Shown here: positions 24,023 through 34,072 of the stretch, piece by piece
Layout of the letters: each line of letters begins with the position of its first letter
How positions within the stretch are numbered: position 1 is the first letter of the stretch
DNA from: Pseudovirgaria hyperparasitica
Taxonomy: Eukaryota > Ascomycota > Dothideomycetes > Acrospermales > Acrospermaceae
Reading direction: 5' to 3'
Assembly (NCBI RefSeq): GCF_010093815.1
Contig: NW_022985557.1
Location: forward strand, 496,001 to 560,000
DNA length: 64,000 nt
Notes under the pieces: generated by a model
What the model was told of the DNA's origin: nothing
What the model saw: only the letters and a program-made list of their open reading frames with translations
The model's database searches: none
Made by a program: the position numbers and the translations under genes

Positions 24023-24806
24023 TCATGCCACCAGCTTCATGCCACGGTAGGACCCAGTCATCTTCTGATGAGCACAAAACTCAGCCCTATGCCCAGCATC
24101 CGCAATATTGCGACACATTTCCTCCGAGATGCCCGTATGCACCGCAGTCTGCATGATAATATCGTCGCAGCCGAACACATTTTCAAGCCCCAACTCCACC
24201 CCCTTGGCGAGCAGGTATCCAAAGGCGATGTCGTATTCCTTGCGGCGGTGTAAGCCGAATTGCCTGATCGTCTTGCCCTTGAGCCAATCAATATATTTGG
24301 CCAGAAAGTCTCGCGCTGCCTCCCAGCGCTGTTTGTGCTCGGCATCGTGTTTCGTCAGCGTTTCCGGTATAGGACGTACTCCGTGGGCATCAGTCTCATA
24401 TTTGTGGCACGCGCATTCGAAGTGTTTGGTGATGACCTCTGTGGACTGCCGGACTTCGTGTCACTCCTCACTAATATCGCAAGTGTAGAACGGTGATGTA
24501 AACGTCTCGCCTTCTGCACTGTGTTTGGACATCGACTCTTCCCCCGTTGTGCGACTGTTCGCATCGTAGTCCTGGTGTTGAATAGCAGTCGGTCCTGATG
24601 AATAACAAGATGACTGCTACCTCGACATCTGACAAATCCGCCCCTGTCCTCGCCTCACACTCGCACCCGGCGTCTGGATCACTTCCATCCGGAGAGAAGC
24701 TGTCTCCCGGGGCATCGCTCTGCGCCTCAATTTCGTTATAACTGACCAAAGAGTGATCTTCCACAAAATTCATAAATGGTCCGATACGAGTTAGCTCCTT
24801 TGACAT
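24023..24806 (-). pseudogene. Unknown gene, possibly broken by an in-frame TGA
   Basis: On the minus strand, ATG 24806 opens a polar acidic frame (MSKELTRIGPFMNFVEDHS to GADLSDVE, 62 residues). A 49-nt intron (24620-24572, GTAGCA to ACCAG) joins it in phase to DYDANSRTTGEESMSKH and on to CDISEE, then TGA at 24463-24461. Directly after the TGA, the same frame stays open for 145 codons of protein-like sequence (HEVRQSTEVITKHFECACHK, AARDFLAKYIDWLKGK, ENVFGCDDIIMQTAVHTG) to the stop at 24023. Either the gene carries one nonsense codon, or a 33-nt intron (GTGAGG to CCACAG) removes it, or a 175-nt intron (24620-24446) skips that part. I recognise no domain. Confidence 0.4.
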
Positions 24807-25161
24807 GTGAAAAGGGCTTCTTCTCGTAGGCTATAGGGCTCGGCATATTCGTTGAATAGGGCATATCTGATTAGTCTTGAGGATGGTGAAGAAGAAGAAG
24901 AAGATGATGATGATGATGATTATGACCGTGACGGTGATGAGAAATGTATTAATTGTCAATTTTAGGGCAGGTGTAGCTACTTGTTTACAGGCATTCTATT
25001 GTTTTCATGTTGGGGTAGCAGGGCGCCTTCGTCGTACTTTCCGTAACTGTGATAAGTGTACTAGGCACAACCCATCTGCACGGGACGGCCCCGGACGAAG
25101 TGCTCGATGCGTGAACCCGTGTTCTCCCATTTCGATATGGCTCAACCGTTAAAGGTTCCTC
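24807..25161. other. Short intergenic region with GAA/GAT microsatellite
   Basis: A compound run of GAA then GAT units lies at 24887-24921. No gene is seen. Confidence 0.4.
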
Positions 25162-27294
25162 TCAGTACTTATGGTCTACCTGGACACTTTCCAGCTCGTC
25201 GTCATCGTCATGATGCTCATCCAAAAATACTAGCTCCAGCCCCTTTCCATGCCTTGCCCGGATTCCGACTGGCTGGCGGAACGTCTTTGATGACTCTATT
25301 CCCGCACTGGCACTTTTCAGGCATTCTGGTGTCTTAGAGTTTAGTGCTAGTGCTATGACTTCGGCAACTGAGTCCCAGCTGTTTGAGCTTATGCCTGTTG
25401 TGAAAGTGTAGAGGGTGTGGAGAATCGCGAGAGCGCAGTAGGTAGCAAGAACAAAGATAGACCCTTTTTCTATCATATTGCCGAGATACCACCCTCGTCC
25501 TGCATAGTAACTTTCCGCTTTGATTTCGTAGACTTCAGTGGAAGTGCCGCTTGCGTTGAAGAGTGCGTCGAGATCACTGTTGCTATAGATCTTCGATAGA
25601 CCTGCAACGACAATGCTCGAGAGCCATATTTCGGGAAGTGCTTGACTATATCTTGCCTCAGCCGCAATGCGGAGGCTTCGCGATAGATCCATCGAAACAC
25701 TATCGGTGATGTTCAGCTTTGTAGGTGCGAATTGTTGCATGAAATCAGGACTTATAGTTATGACTTCCGCAGGCCAAGTAGTATGATTTCGCCATCTTTC
25801 CTCGATATGAGAACTCTGTATGGTCATCCTTTTAATTTCCCCCTCAATCTTTGCCTCATTGTGAGAAGTCGTAGTCATAGAACCCTCACCCCATGCTGCC
25901 TTAATCGCGCATGCTGCTCCAGTCAGTGGAGTGCTGATCAGAGCTATTATGGAAATGTTGTTCCGGAGTTCCTCGGGAGACTCAAACCATCTCACATGAG
26001 ATATATTCGTCGAGTAAGCCTCATGTTGAAATTCCTTCAGGGTGATATTGTACTCAAAATGGTCTCCTTGGAAGTTTGGGATGCGAACCTTCTCAATGTC
26101 GTCGAATTGAACGTAGCCGGCATCCGTGGTATAGAAATTTGTAACGTAGCATTGGGAAGTGGCATAAGGAAGTTTTACAGACGGAAATTCGAAAGTGACC
26201 GGGATTCGCTTTCTGGCGTCCACAGACCCTCCATGTGCGCGCATATTATACACTGATAGTCTGCCCAGGTAGTCTGCTGCCCGAAAGTTTTGTGTGCTAG
26301 CCACTAGAGAGGCACCAAGAGGCCTAGTGAACGTATGGTTCAGACTGTTTACCAGCTCGGCCACGTAGTGGCCGAAGCCAGAGTAAGAGTCGGAATTACC
26401 CGGTGATTGCACCCACACCCGCAATTGCCTGAGGACGAAAGCTCCTCCAAGATCTGTAGATATCTCTCCGTCGGTAAACTCGTTATTGTGAGCTATATTC
26501 GTGATAGTGGAGATCGCTTCGAAGTCGTTAGGTGAACAGTAGTAATCAATCGTGTCCTCATCACCACTTTGAAAGTATGCAGAACAATTGTTCGGAACGT
26601 GGTGCACATCGAGATTACGAGGAAACAGATCATCTGCTGAGCCTGCTTGATTGGGGTGAGGTGGGACATCGGGAACTATGCTGAATCTTCCGGCTCTCGG
26701 TAACATTGCAACTGTACTTGACGGTCCCACGGTGAATGCCATAAACACAGAATAAAGGACGACTTCTGCATAGGTACAATGCGTCCAGGCACTTCCCGGT
26801 TTCCTTGGAGAGCATGCCAAACCCCAATGCTCCGAGGAAAAAAAATATGCAGGGCCTGTGGCCTGAAAGAGGGCGACAAGCCCGCCGAACGGCAAACCGT
26901 GTCTTTGTAGAAGATGATTCCGCACCCAAGTCGCGAGCATAGCAGCAATAGACATTTGCATCAGTATCTCGTGGGCCTTCGAGATAAATGGTAGAAGATC
27001 GTACCAATCCGATTCAACGACAATAAATTGCGATCGCCAGTTGAGCTGTATTAGATATAGAGATGTGCCAACGGGAACGAAGTGTATCGAGGACCGGATG
27101 AGTGCCTTGAAGCGAGATTGATCGATCGCCACTTTGCCGGTCTCTTTCGCCTGGCGGTGTTTCGGAATATTGAAAATCTGTAGACTGAGAGATCTAAGCA
27201 ATATGCTGAGCCATATATATGGCTGGAAATTGCGTATAAAGACATTGCTTTCTGGGAGTTGGCGACGCAGTAGGGGCGGCAATAGTCTCTCCAT
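25162..27294 (-). CDS. Large fungal membrane protein of unknown function
   Basis: Single-exon frame of 710 residues from ATG 27294 (MERLLPPLLRRQL); the same frame extends upstream only to a GTG. Hydrophobic segments lie near the N-terminus (YIWLSILLRSLSLQIF, SSIHFVPVGTSLYLIQL, MQMSIAAMLATWV, AEVVLYSVFMAFTVGP). Then comes a long polar, probably extracellular, region with many Asn-x-Ser/Thr sites (NCSAYF, NHTF, NITL, NISH, NHTTW). One more membrane helix (SIFVLATYCALAILHTLYTF) precedes a basic and acidic tail ending DEHHDDDDELESVQVDHKY. The layout matches a widespread but uncharacterised family of fungal multi-pass proteins with a large outer domain. No enzymatic motif is seen. Confidence 0.8.
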   Translation of the reverse strand: MERLLPPLLRRQLPESNVFIRNFQPYIWLSILLRSLSLQIFNIPKHRQAKETGKVAIDQSRFKALIRSSIHFVPVGTSLYLIQLNWRSQFIVVESDWYDLLPFISKAHEILMQMSIAAMLATWVRNHLLQRHGLPFGGLVALFQATGPAYFFSSEHWGLACSPRKPGSAWTHCTYAEVVLYSVFMAFTVGPSSTVAMLPRAGRFSIVPDVPPHPNQAGSADDLFPRNLDVHHVPNNCSAYFQSGDEDTIDYYCSPNDFEAISTITNIAHNNEFTDGEISTDLGGAFVLRQLRVWVQSPGNSDSYSGFGHYVAELVNSLNHTFTRPLGASLVASTQNFRAADYLGRLSVYNMRAHGGSVDARKRIPVTFEFPSVKLPYATSQCYVTNFYTTDAGYVQFDDIEKVRIPNFQGDHFEYNITLKEFQHEAYSTNISHVRWFESPEELRNNISIIALISTPLTGAACAIKAAWGEGSMTTTSHNEAKIEGEIKRMTIQSSHIEERWRNHTTWPAEVITISPDFMQQFAPTKLNITDSVSMDLSRSLRIAAEARYSQALPEIWLSSIVVAGLSKIYSNSDLDALFNASGTSTEVYEIKAESYYAGRGWYLGNMIEKGSIFVLATYCALAILHTLYTFTTGISSNSWDSVAEVIALALNSKTPECLKSASAGIESSKTFRQPVGIRARHGKGLELVFLDEHHDDDDELESVQVDHKY

Positions 27295-28081
27295 CTGTAT
27301 GCTATACCTTGATACATAACATGTTAGGCGACAGGATCGTGGGTCGAGAAGGTTTGTAACATACTTTGCTTTGCTGGATGCAGTAGCAGGAACGTTCACC
27401 AGCTTTTTTTCTGAAGACGGGAGACGATGTCTCTAGATTTTGATTCGGATGGCAGTTTGTAGTCAATCTTGTTGAACAACACAAATATATGTACTTCCTT
27501 AATATATAATTTACCACTCGGTACGGCGCAGTAGCAATTGACCACCCGCATTCATGAGGTGTGAATATCTCACGGCTGTGGCCAACGAGCATAAGGCTAC
27601 ATGCATGTTCGCTATCTTTGACCTATAATATCCTCAGTACGGCGCAGTAGCAGTTGACCACCCGCGTTCATGAGGTGTGAACATCCCAAGGCTGTGGTCA
27701 ACGAGCATAAGGCTATATGCATGTTCGTCACTTCTGACCTATAATAATGGGACAGAATGTGCTAAATTTGGATATTGGGCACTATAAAAAGGCCGTAAGC
27801 GCCGGTAGGTTTCAGAACACCAGGTCGGGTAAACGGGAGCGTGCATCGACATAATAAACTTTTGATGCCACAAGCCGAGTCTGCAATCATGCATCATAAG
27901 TTCGAATCTATTTCGGGAACGCTTTATTATTATCGCGAGTGGTGCTAGTCCATGGACGAGGTATGTATGAGTTTTTGATATATTAATATGCCACCATCTG
28001 TCTTAGTTCTCCGTTGATCCCCAGCATCGTCATGTTTTGTGTATCTCCATGCCAAAATGCGAATGATACTCCAGGCTGATA
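27295..28081. other. Intergenic region holding a 110-bp direct duplication
   Basis: Promoter side of the large membrane protein and 3' side of the MFS gene. Apart from the duplication (separate entry), it is moderately AT-rich with no coding signal. Confidence 0.4.
27521..27746. repeat. Direct duplication, 2 x 110 bp
   Basis: Copy 1 at 27521-27630 and copy 2 at 27637-27746, separated by tcctca. Both start gtacggcgcagtagca and end gacctataata. Most mismatches are transitions (caattg/cagttg, gcattc/gcgttc, gaatat/gaacat, ggccaa/ggtcaa, ctacat/ctatat), the kind left by repeat-induced point mutation or cytosine deamination. Confidence 0.9.
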
Positions 28082-29926
28082 TCAGGTATGGTTGATCTCC
28101 CGTGCATCACCGTACTTTGTTGCAGGCCACCTCTTCCTCCATGCAGGACCCCAGATGTAGACGACTGGAATCAGTAACGCGAAGAAGGCCATGATTCCGG
28201 TATAGATTAACATCGTATTTAGATAACCGAAGTCAATCATCCACTCGGAAACGCGGAAGGAAAGCACAAAAGCAATCAGAGCACGGAATGAAGCAATGTT
28301 GACCAATGCCGGGCCAGCCAAGTGGGGATAACTTTCTAGAACATAGACAGCTCCGACAGTGTTAGCACCGAGAAAGCCGAATGCCATCAAGGCAAGCCCA
28401 AAAAGAAATACAGCCCAATGGTAGTCGTCTGGATTCTCTCCTGAGATGCCGAAAACAACAGTGCCGACAATGCCGCAGATTGTGGGAAAGATGAGATTCA
28501 GCAGCTGGTTCTCTGGTACTCGCCTACCACGAGCTCTTGCAGACCAGTTTGCAATCCAGTCACCACCAACACCGGTGATGATGCCCATCAGAATAGCAGC
28601 GATGAGGACAGGAATGAGCAAGAGCCCGATGCTGTGAAATTTCCATGACCATGGTCGGGTCAATAACGCGGGTGCAACGCAGTAGCCTGCGGCAAGAGCA
28701 GCGCCAATCATGGCGGAGTTGAGCATAGTGATGAAGAAGATTTGAGGATAGAAGAAAGTACGCAATGTATCGACCAGGGCGTACGCCCCTTTCTTCCATT
28801 CCATCTTGCCGTGCTTGAAGGCAATGTCATACCAGATTGTTCGAGGTGTGTAGTGGACATTAGCATCATTGCGTGGAGTTCCATCTGTGACGTTAATCAG
28901 TTTGGGACAATTTCGCTCTCTAAAGATAGACTTACTCATTTCCGCCATTGAACGCTTGAAACGGGTTTCGGGCAGGAAGAAAACACAGCCAACCAGGAAG
29001 AAGCCCGCAGCGCCAGCCGTCACATAATACACATAACGCCAACTCAGCTCAAGAATCATGTAGGGAGACGCGATGCCGAGCGCGATGATGATGACGCCTT
29101 GCGCAGCGAAGCAGGCAGATATCCAGGTGTTCCGCTCGTGCACATGAACCATGTCTTGAATGATAAAGGGAATAAGAGACTCAACCGTACCAGCCCCGAT
29201 GCCTTGTATGGCACGAGCAGCCAGATGTTGACCAAGTGATCCTGAAAATCCAGCCCACAGAGCACCGCCGACGGCAATGACGCCCGTGATTAGGACAACA
29301 GGGCGACGCCCGGTGGCAATAGCAAGTGGAATGAAGAATAGATTGGCGATGCCAATCATGAGAACAGGTAACGAAGCTAGGAGATAGATGAGCCAAATGG
29401 GAGGAGATCCTGGGATCAATTGCAAGGCATCCAGAGGATTGTTGCCTTGGGGCAGACCGCCATTCATATCAATTGCCCTCAACAAATACGCTGGATCGTG
29501 GCCAGAGTAGTAGATAGAAAAGACTGGTAGCATGGCGCCTAAGACCAGCTCTGCAGAAGCTGCAAGAGCACCAAAAAGAGTCAGACAAAAGACAGCAATC
29601 ATCTTCCTCTTCAGAGACAGATTGAGAGGATCCTTAGGGTCTCGGGAAGGAGCAGGCATCAATATCAGCTTGCCATCTCGATACAGATCACCATTGTTGA
29701 TAAGAGCTTCGAATGTAGTTTCCATTGTATCGGTCTGATTAAGCTGCGCTGTTTTCTCTTTGTCCTCGTCGCAGTCCTGTCCGGAACCAGATCCGCTATC
29801 CGTGTCTCGTACTGTCGGCCTGCTCTCCTTGTCCGTGATAGAGGCACTGAAATCGTGCACTTGGACCGGTGCCATGTTGTTGGTTGAACGGTGGCCTGAA
29901 GCCGCAGCTGCGGCAGCAAATTCCAT
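28082..29926 (-). CDS. MFS transporter
   Basis: Predicted multi-pass transporter of 597 residues. Exons on the minus strand are 29926-28936 and 28884-28082. The 51-nt intron has strong ends (GTAAGT, CTGATTAAC branch-like, CACAG), although the frame would also stay open if it were retained. The start is the first ATG of the frame (MEFAAAAAASG); the longer frame has only a GTG. A 90-residue polar N-tail is followed by DPKDPLNLSLKRKM and TM1. Motif A-like ATGRRPVVLITG lies in the TM2-3 loop. RAIQGIGAGTVESLIPFIIQD (TM4) and LPETRFKRSMAEM (after TM6) follow. The second half begins after FFYPQIFFITMLNSAMIG. It resembles fungal MFS multidrug-type carriers. Substrate is unknown. Confidence 0.88.
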   Translation of the reverse strand: MEFAAAAAASGHRSTNNMAPVQVHDFSASITDKESRPTVRDTDSGSGSGQDCDEDKEKTAQLNQTDTMETTFEALINNGDLYRDGKLILMPAPSRDPKDPLNLSLKRKMIAVFCLTLFGALAASAELVLGAMLPVFSIYYSGHDPAYLLRAIDMNGGLPQGNNPLDALQLIPGSPPIWLIYLLASLPVLMIGIANLFFIPLAIATGRRPVVLITGVIAVGGALWAGFSGSLGQHLAARAIQGIGAGTVESLIPFIIQDMVHVHERNTWISACFAAQGVIIIALGIASPYMILELSWRYVYYVTAGAAGFFLVGCVFFLPETRFKRSMAEMSKSIFRERNCPKLINVTDGTPRNDANVHYTPRTIWYDIAFKHGKMEWKKGAYALVDTLRTFFYPQIFFITMLNSAMIGAALAAGYCVAPALLTRPWSWKFHSIGLLLIPVLIAAILMGIITGVGGDWIANWSARARGRRVPENQLLNLIFPTICGIVGTVVFGISGENPDDYHWAVFLFGLALMAFGFLGANTVGAVYVLESYPHLAGPALVNIASFRALIAFVLSFRVSEWMIDFGYLNTMLIYTGIMAFFALLIPVVYIWGPAWRKRWPATKYGDAREINHT

Positions 29927-31809
29927 CTTGATGAATGGATAGAATTGGCTGTATGAGGGAAGTTTTGCTACATGTAGCCATGCGCTATGTCGGGCTTGAG
30001 GTTCAAATATCCCTGAAGCGTCCAGAAGCACATGTTCATCACAAGTGGCTGATTATAAGCCGGCGCAAGCTTGGTGTGGGACATGATGTATAGTACCATC
30101 AACATTCGTCTGAACGGCCTGAACGGCATTCTGTTACCCCGCAGAATGTGACACCAGGAGGTTCACGGTGTAAAAGGTGGATACGATAGATCGCCATGAG
30201 AAGGACGCCGTCGCCTGAAATAGGCCTATCCGGGCTGGAATGACTTGACTCTAGTACTGCTGCCGCGGCAAAGCCTGAGCCATGGAACCTTCATCTAGCC
30301 GGTGCCAAAGCAGAGCCCTGAGTTGGTCCTGAGCGCCAAGAGTCTGGGGAAGAGACCTCAAGCGAAAGCAGACGGGATCGACGCGCTGGACAGAACGGTG
30401 TTGGCGACGGTATTGAACTGATGTTTGCCTTATGCTGGAGTGAATAGCGCAATATTGTTGTCTGAACCGAGGTGAGGGAAGAAAAACGAGAACATGTGAC
30501 TGCGGAGACGTACTGGGTCACGTGTATTGTGATTTTATTATGGCCTTAGTATTCAGGCACCCTTGCCACTCCGCTCCTCACTAATCACTCACCATTGATA
30601 TAATATCCCTATGTCTCCGACAGCACGACGACGTTGATCGTGCATCCTCTACCACAACCATACTTCCGAGCGTGCTGTGCTCCACATAGTCTCATGCAAT
30701 ATGGCCGAGTTCCGTGTGAGGCCAGCTGACAAACTCTTCGCATTGAGACGCCTTCACGCCTTCATAATGCTATTCATCTACTATTGTCAGTAGCGCGGTC
30801 GTAGGTATGGTGGAAGGTGATTACTATCGGCCTCTGCCGATGTGGGACGAGACACTGGTCCTTGTCCAGCGCTTCTTACAATAGTGTGACTGTGCGATGA
30901 AACGTGGAATCGCATGATAGACACAATTTCGCTATTCTACCAGGCTGCCAGGCCAAGGGGCTTACGCAAGAGGTTTCTCAGTCGGACGCTTTTGAAGCGC
31001 CTGGCAGGTCGACAACGTCCGATGCATAAGAGAGCTCAAGCCTCAAGCGACTCTCCGCAAAAGCTAGGGCCTGACTCTTACCTGTTGTTGATTGGGTGGT
31101 AGGTTGCCCGGATCGACGTGCGGGTTTCACGCCACGACCCGCCGCCTGGTCTCACGATGGCCATTGGCTTCATGCAACCATCTCGCGTGCAAACATCAAC
31201 CCCATCTTATGCGGCTGGTCCAACCGCCTAAGCGATCAATCAGCTTCCAGTTACCTCCTGCCCTGTGCATTGTATTAGGTACGCACATCAAAACCATGTG
31301 GGGTTTGTGTTTCCACTCAATGTCGTTTCTCCCGCGTTGTTTATGCACAAATGAAACAAGTGATCGCCACGAGCGCGTATCGGATAACGAAGCATTGGCT
31401 CGTTGCCTTTCGATCAACATCTCTTATGCGTTGACGACTGACTTGGCTTTTGAAACTTTCAGGGACACCACTAATGTGTTTCTTCTACTTGGTCCACAGT
31501 CCGTTTGCCTGGTCAGTGGTCACTCTTGGATCGGTCGGAAACAATATAATATGGCGTAAGACCCTTCCGCTGTGAACCTTTGACATTGTTCTTCATCAGT
31601 CACTCACTTCTGGTATGAATAACTTGTAGCACTTCCGCGCTCGACCTCTCTTTTCCATCCCTCTTCTGTTTTCTTGCCAAGTGCAACTTCCATTCCCTAT
31701 CCTTACTTTTCAAACACTGCCTTTGATTAGGCCTTTTAGACCCTTGTTCAAATATATTCTAGCTGGTCTAGATACTGTCGCACGAGTACCACGTTCCTTG
31801 ACGTCGAAG
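29927..31809. other. Long intergenic region between divergent genes
   Basis: Holds the promoters of the MFS gene (minus) and the LPMO gene (plus). Open frames such as plus 31092-31559 are not protein-like and start at non-ATG codons. No repeats or RNA genes were recognised. Confidence 0.3.
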
Positions 31810-32988
31810 ATGCATACCTCCACAATCCTCCAAGCTGTAGCCACAGCCTCGATGGCTACCTCCGCGGTGGCACACATGATTATGGCCAATCCTGTACCAT
31901 TTTCAGCAGACTTAATTCAGAACGGTCCCATTGACCGAGCTCAGTTTCCCTGTCAGGCTCAGCTAGGTTTCAACATTACGAAGGAGAACGTGATGAAAGT
32001 CGGCGAGAAACAGACCTTATCCTTCAAGGGAACTGCCGTACACGGCGGAGGGTCTTGCCAGCTCGTTGTAACGACCGATCGCCCACCTACTGCGAACTCC
32101 AAGTTCAAGGTCATCAAGTCAATCGAAGGCGGCTGCCCGGGTGTCGACGGCGGTCCATCTACCTTCGACTTCACCCTCCCTGCCGCAGTACCAGATGGCG
32201 AGCTCTCCTTTGCCTGGACATGGTTTGCCAAACTCTCTGGCAAGCCTGAAATGTACATGAACTGTGCGCCCATCACAGTATCAGGCGGTGCAAAAGATGC
32301 CTCTGGTCTTGACTCTCTCCCTGATATGTTCGTCGCCAATCTCGATGATGCGGGCTGTCGAACCGAAGGGAACAAAGACACAGCGTTTCCGAACCCAGGA
32401 AAAGAAGTCCAAAGAGCGTCAGCTTTCAATGAGGGAAAGCTCGAAGGGCCATGCAAAGCCAACAGCGGACCACCAGCAGCAGCCCCTCCTGCTCAAGCAA
32501 CGCCCACATCTGCTGCCGGCGGCAACGCCAACAACGGACAATACACCGCAGAAGCACCCGTCGCATCCGCACCCCCTTCGAACGACGGAGGCGCCGTCTT
32601 CGCACCAAGCGCCGCGCCCTCTGCCGAAGCCCCTGTTCCAGCAGATCCCATCTCGACACCGACAACGCTCGTCACAGTCACCAACGCCGCCCCTGCCCCT
32701 ACCGCCCCTGTCCAAGCAACTCCTCCCGCCATACCTACACCTGCTCCCACCCCTGGCAGCGCGTCTCCACCTGCCAACGGTACAGCATGCACCACTGATG
32801 GCGCCCTCGTCTGTAACGGATCGGAGCAATGGGGACTCTGCAACCACGGCGCGGTGCAATGGCAGCCCGTCGCTGCGGGTACAACGTGTGCAAACGGCGC
32901 GATCCAGGCGAAGAAGATGCGCAGAGCAGGTGTGAGCGCTGGTCGTGCGCATCAGCGGAGGTTTCATGCTATCAGCCATAGTCACTGA
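31810..32988 (+). CDS. AA11 lytic polysaccharide monooxygenase (chitin-active type)
   Basis: Secreted copper enzyme of 392 residues that oxidatively cleaves chitin. I start it at ATG 31810, because signal peptide 1-21 (MHTSTILQAVATASMATSAVA) then leaves His22 as the mature N-terminus (HMIMANPVPF). That histidine forms the copper brace with a second His in FKGTAVHGGGSCQ. Family features continue with GGCPGVDGGPSTFDF, SFAWTWFAKLSGKPEMYMNCAPI and the DMFVANLDD region. A Pro/Ala/Thr/Ser linker of about 120 residues leads to a C-terminal Cys module (TACTTDGALVCNG, QWGLCNHGAVQWQPVAAGTTC). This is like the X278 module often attached to AA11 enzymes. The final 20 residues are basic. Single exon. Confidence 0.92.
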   Translation: MHTSTILQAVATASMATSAVAHMIMANPVPFSADLIQNGPIDRAQFPCQAQLGFNITKENVMKVGEKQTLSFKGTAVHGGGSCQLVVTTDRPPTANSKFKVIKSIEGGCPGVDGGPSTFDFTLPAAVPDGELSFAWTWFAKLSGKPEMYMNCAPITVSGGAKDASGLDSLPDMFVANLDDAGCRTEGNKDTAFPNPGKEVQRASAFNEGKLEGPCKANSGPPAAAPPAQATPTSAAGGNANNGQYTAEAPVASAPPSNDGGAVFAPSAAPSAEAPVPADPISTPTTLVTVTNAAPAPTAPVQATPPAIPTPAPTPGSASPPANGTACTTDGALVCNGSEQWGLCNHGAVQWQPVAAGTTCANGAIQAKKMRRAGVSAGRAHQRRFHAISHSH

Positions 32989-34072
32989 CGGGGCTGCGTT
33001 GTTCTATCTGGGGCTTTGACAAGACATCATCATCATTATCATCATCTGTACACGGAGTGAGAAGCAAGGCGTTGGGATCTGGCATCCTACACGCTTAGCT
33101 CTCACAACGAACGCTTGATGATGATGACGGTGCTGTCCCTGGAGTATTGCATTGTTATTCTAGGAGGAGATGGTAAAGAGAGCAAGACGTCGACGTGGAA
33201 GTGTTATGCTATATACACATATACATATATATGGACAAATAGAACGTACATAAGATTCAGTACCTACAAAACATCTCATGCACCACATTTCCTTCCCCCA
33301 ACCTTCGTCTGACTTAGATCTCCATCGATTAGTGGACACGACTTTCAGAGTGACAACAGTGGGTACGGCGCGCATTTACCGCTCGCTCTCGTAAGCCACA
33401 CACCTAATTCAATAAGGTTGACCACTCGAATAGCTAAAATAAAGTAACTAACCTCCATCTCTGCGTGCCGAACGTTCTTATATGCAGGAACGCGTGACTA
33501 GCACTTCAATGTTAAAGTAATATAAAACTTTGCACTAAGTTAATAAACTTATAAAAGCTCAAAATTCTTTTGTTCCCAAAATTATACTTATATACTTGCT
33601 ACCTCACCTACTTCACGGAGTGGTACTCCGAATATCGCTACGATGTTTCCTTTACTATAGCGCTACTATAGAACTAATAATTCTATTTAGACTTAGGAGA
33701 ACACTGTACCTGATTGGTCATGTATCTCTAATATATTACAAGATCTTATCACTGATATTTTGCGCGTTGCGTATAGTTTCGCCGTCAAGGATGGTACCTC
33801 TTGCCAGTTAGCGCGCCACACTACCCTCGTGTGGCTCCGCTGAACTCTAAACTCTGGACCTTGGCAGGGACACTGCCGTCTCGACACTAATTACATATCC
33901 TCCAAAGCACACGGTAAGGAAAACCATCAACCTCGCTGTTCAAGTCTGTTCAATCATCTAACTAATGCTCTTGCAACGTAGCAGCATGCTTCCGTCAACT
34001 CCCAGCAACTCCTCTCTCACCACCACTAAAACCCAATGTCTTTCTTAGCCGCATGGACAACATAACTTGGAT
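32989..34072. other. Intergenic region with an AT-rich island
   Basis: Starts with CAT/CATT repeats (33025-33046). From about 33480 to 33780 it becomes clearly AT-rich (ttaataaacttataaaagc, aactaataattctattt), unlike its surroundings. No open frame or terminal repeats could be tied to a mobile element. It could be a decayed repeat. Confidence 0.4.

Noticed and set aside
27890-27915. tRNA B-box-like agttcgaatct
   Set aside because: No matching A-box and no cloverleaf stems could be drawn around it.
31092-31559. Plus-strand open frame of 155 codons upstream of the LPMO
   Set aside because: Non-ATG start, no recognisable motif, and uneven composition; likely chance.
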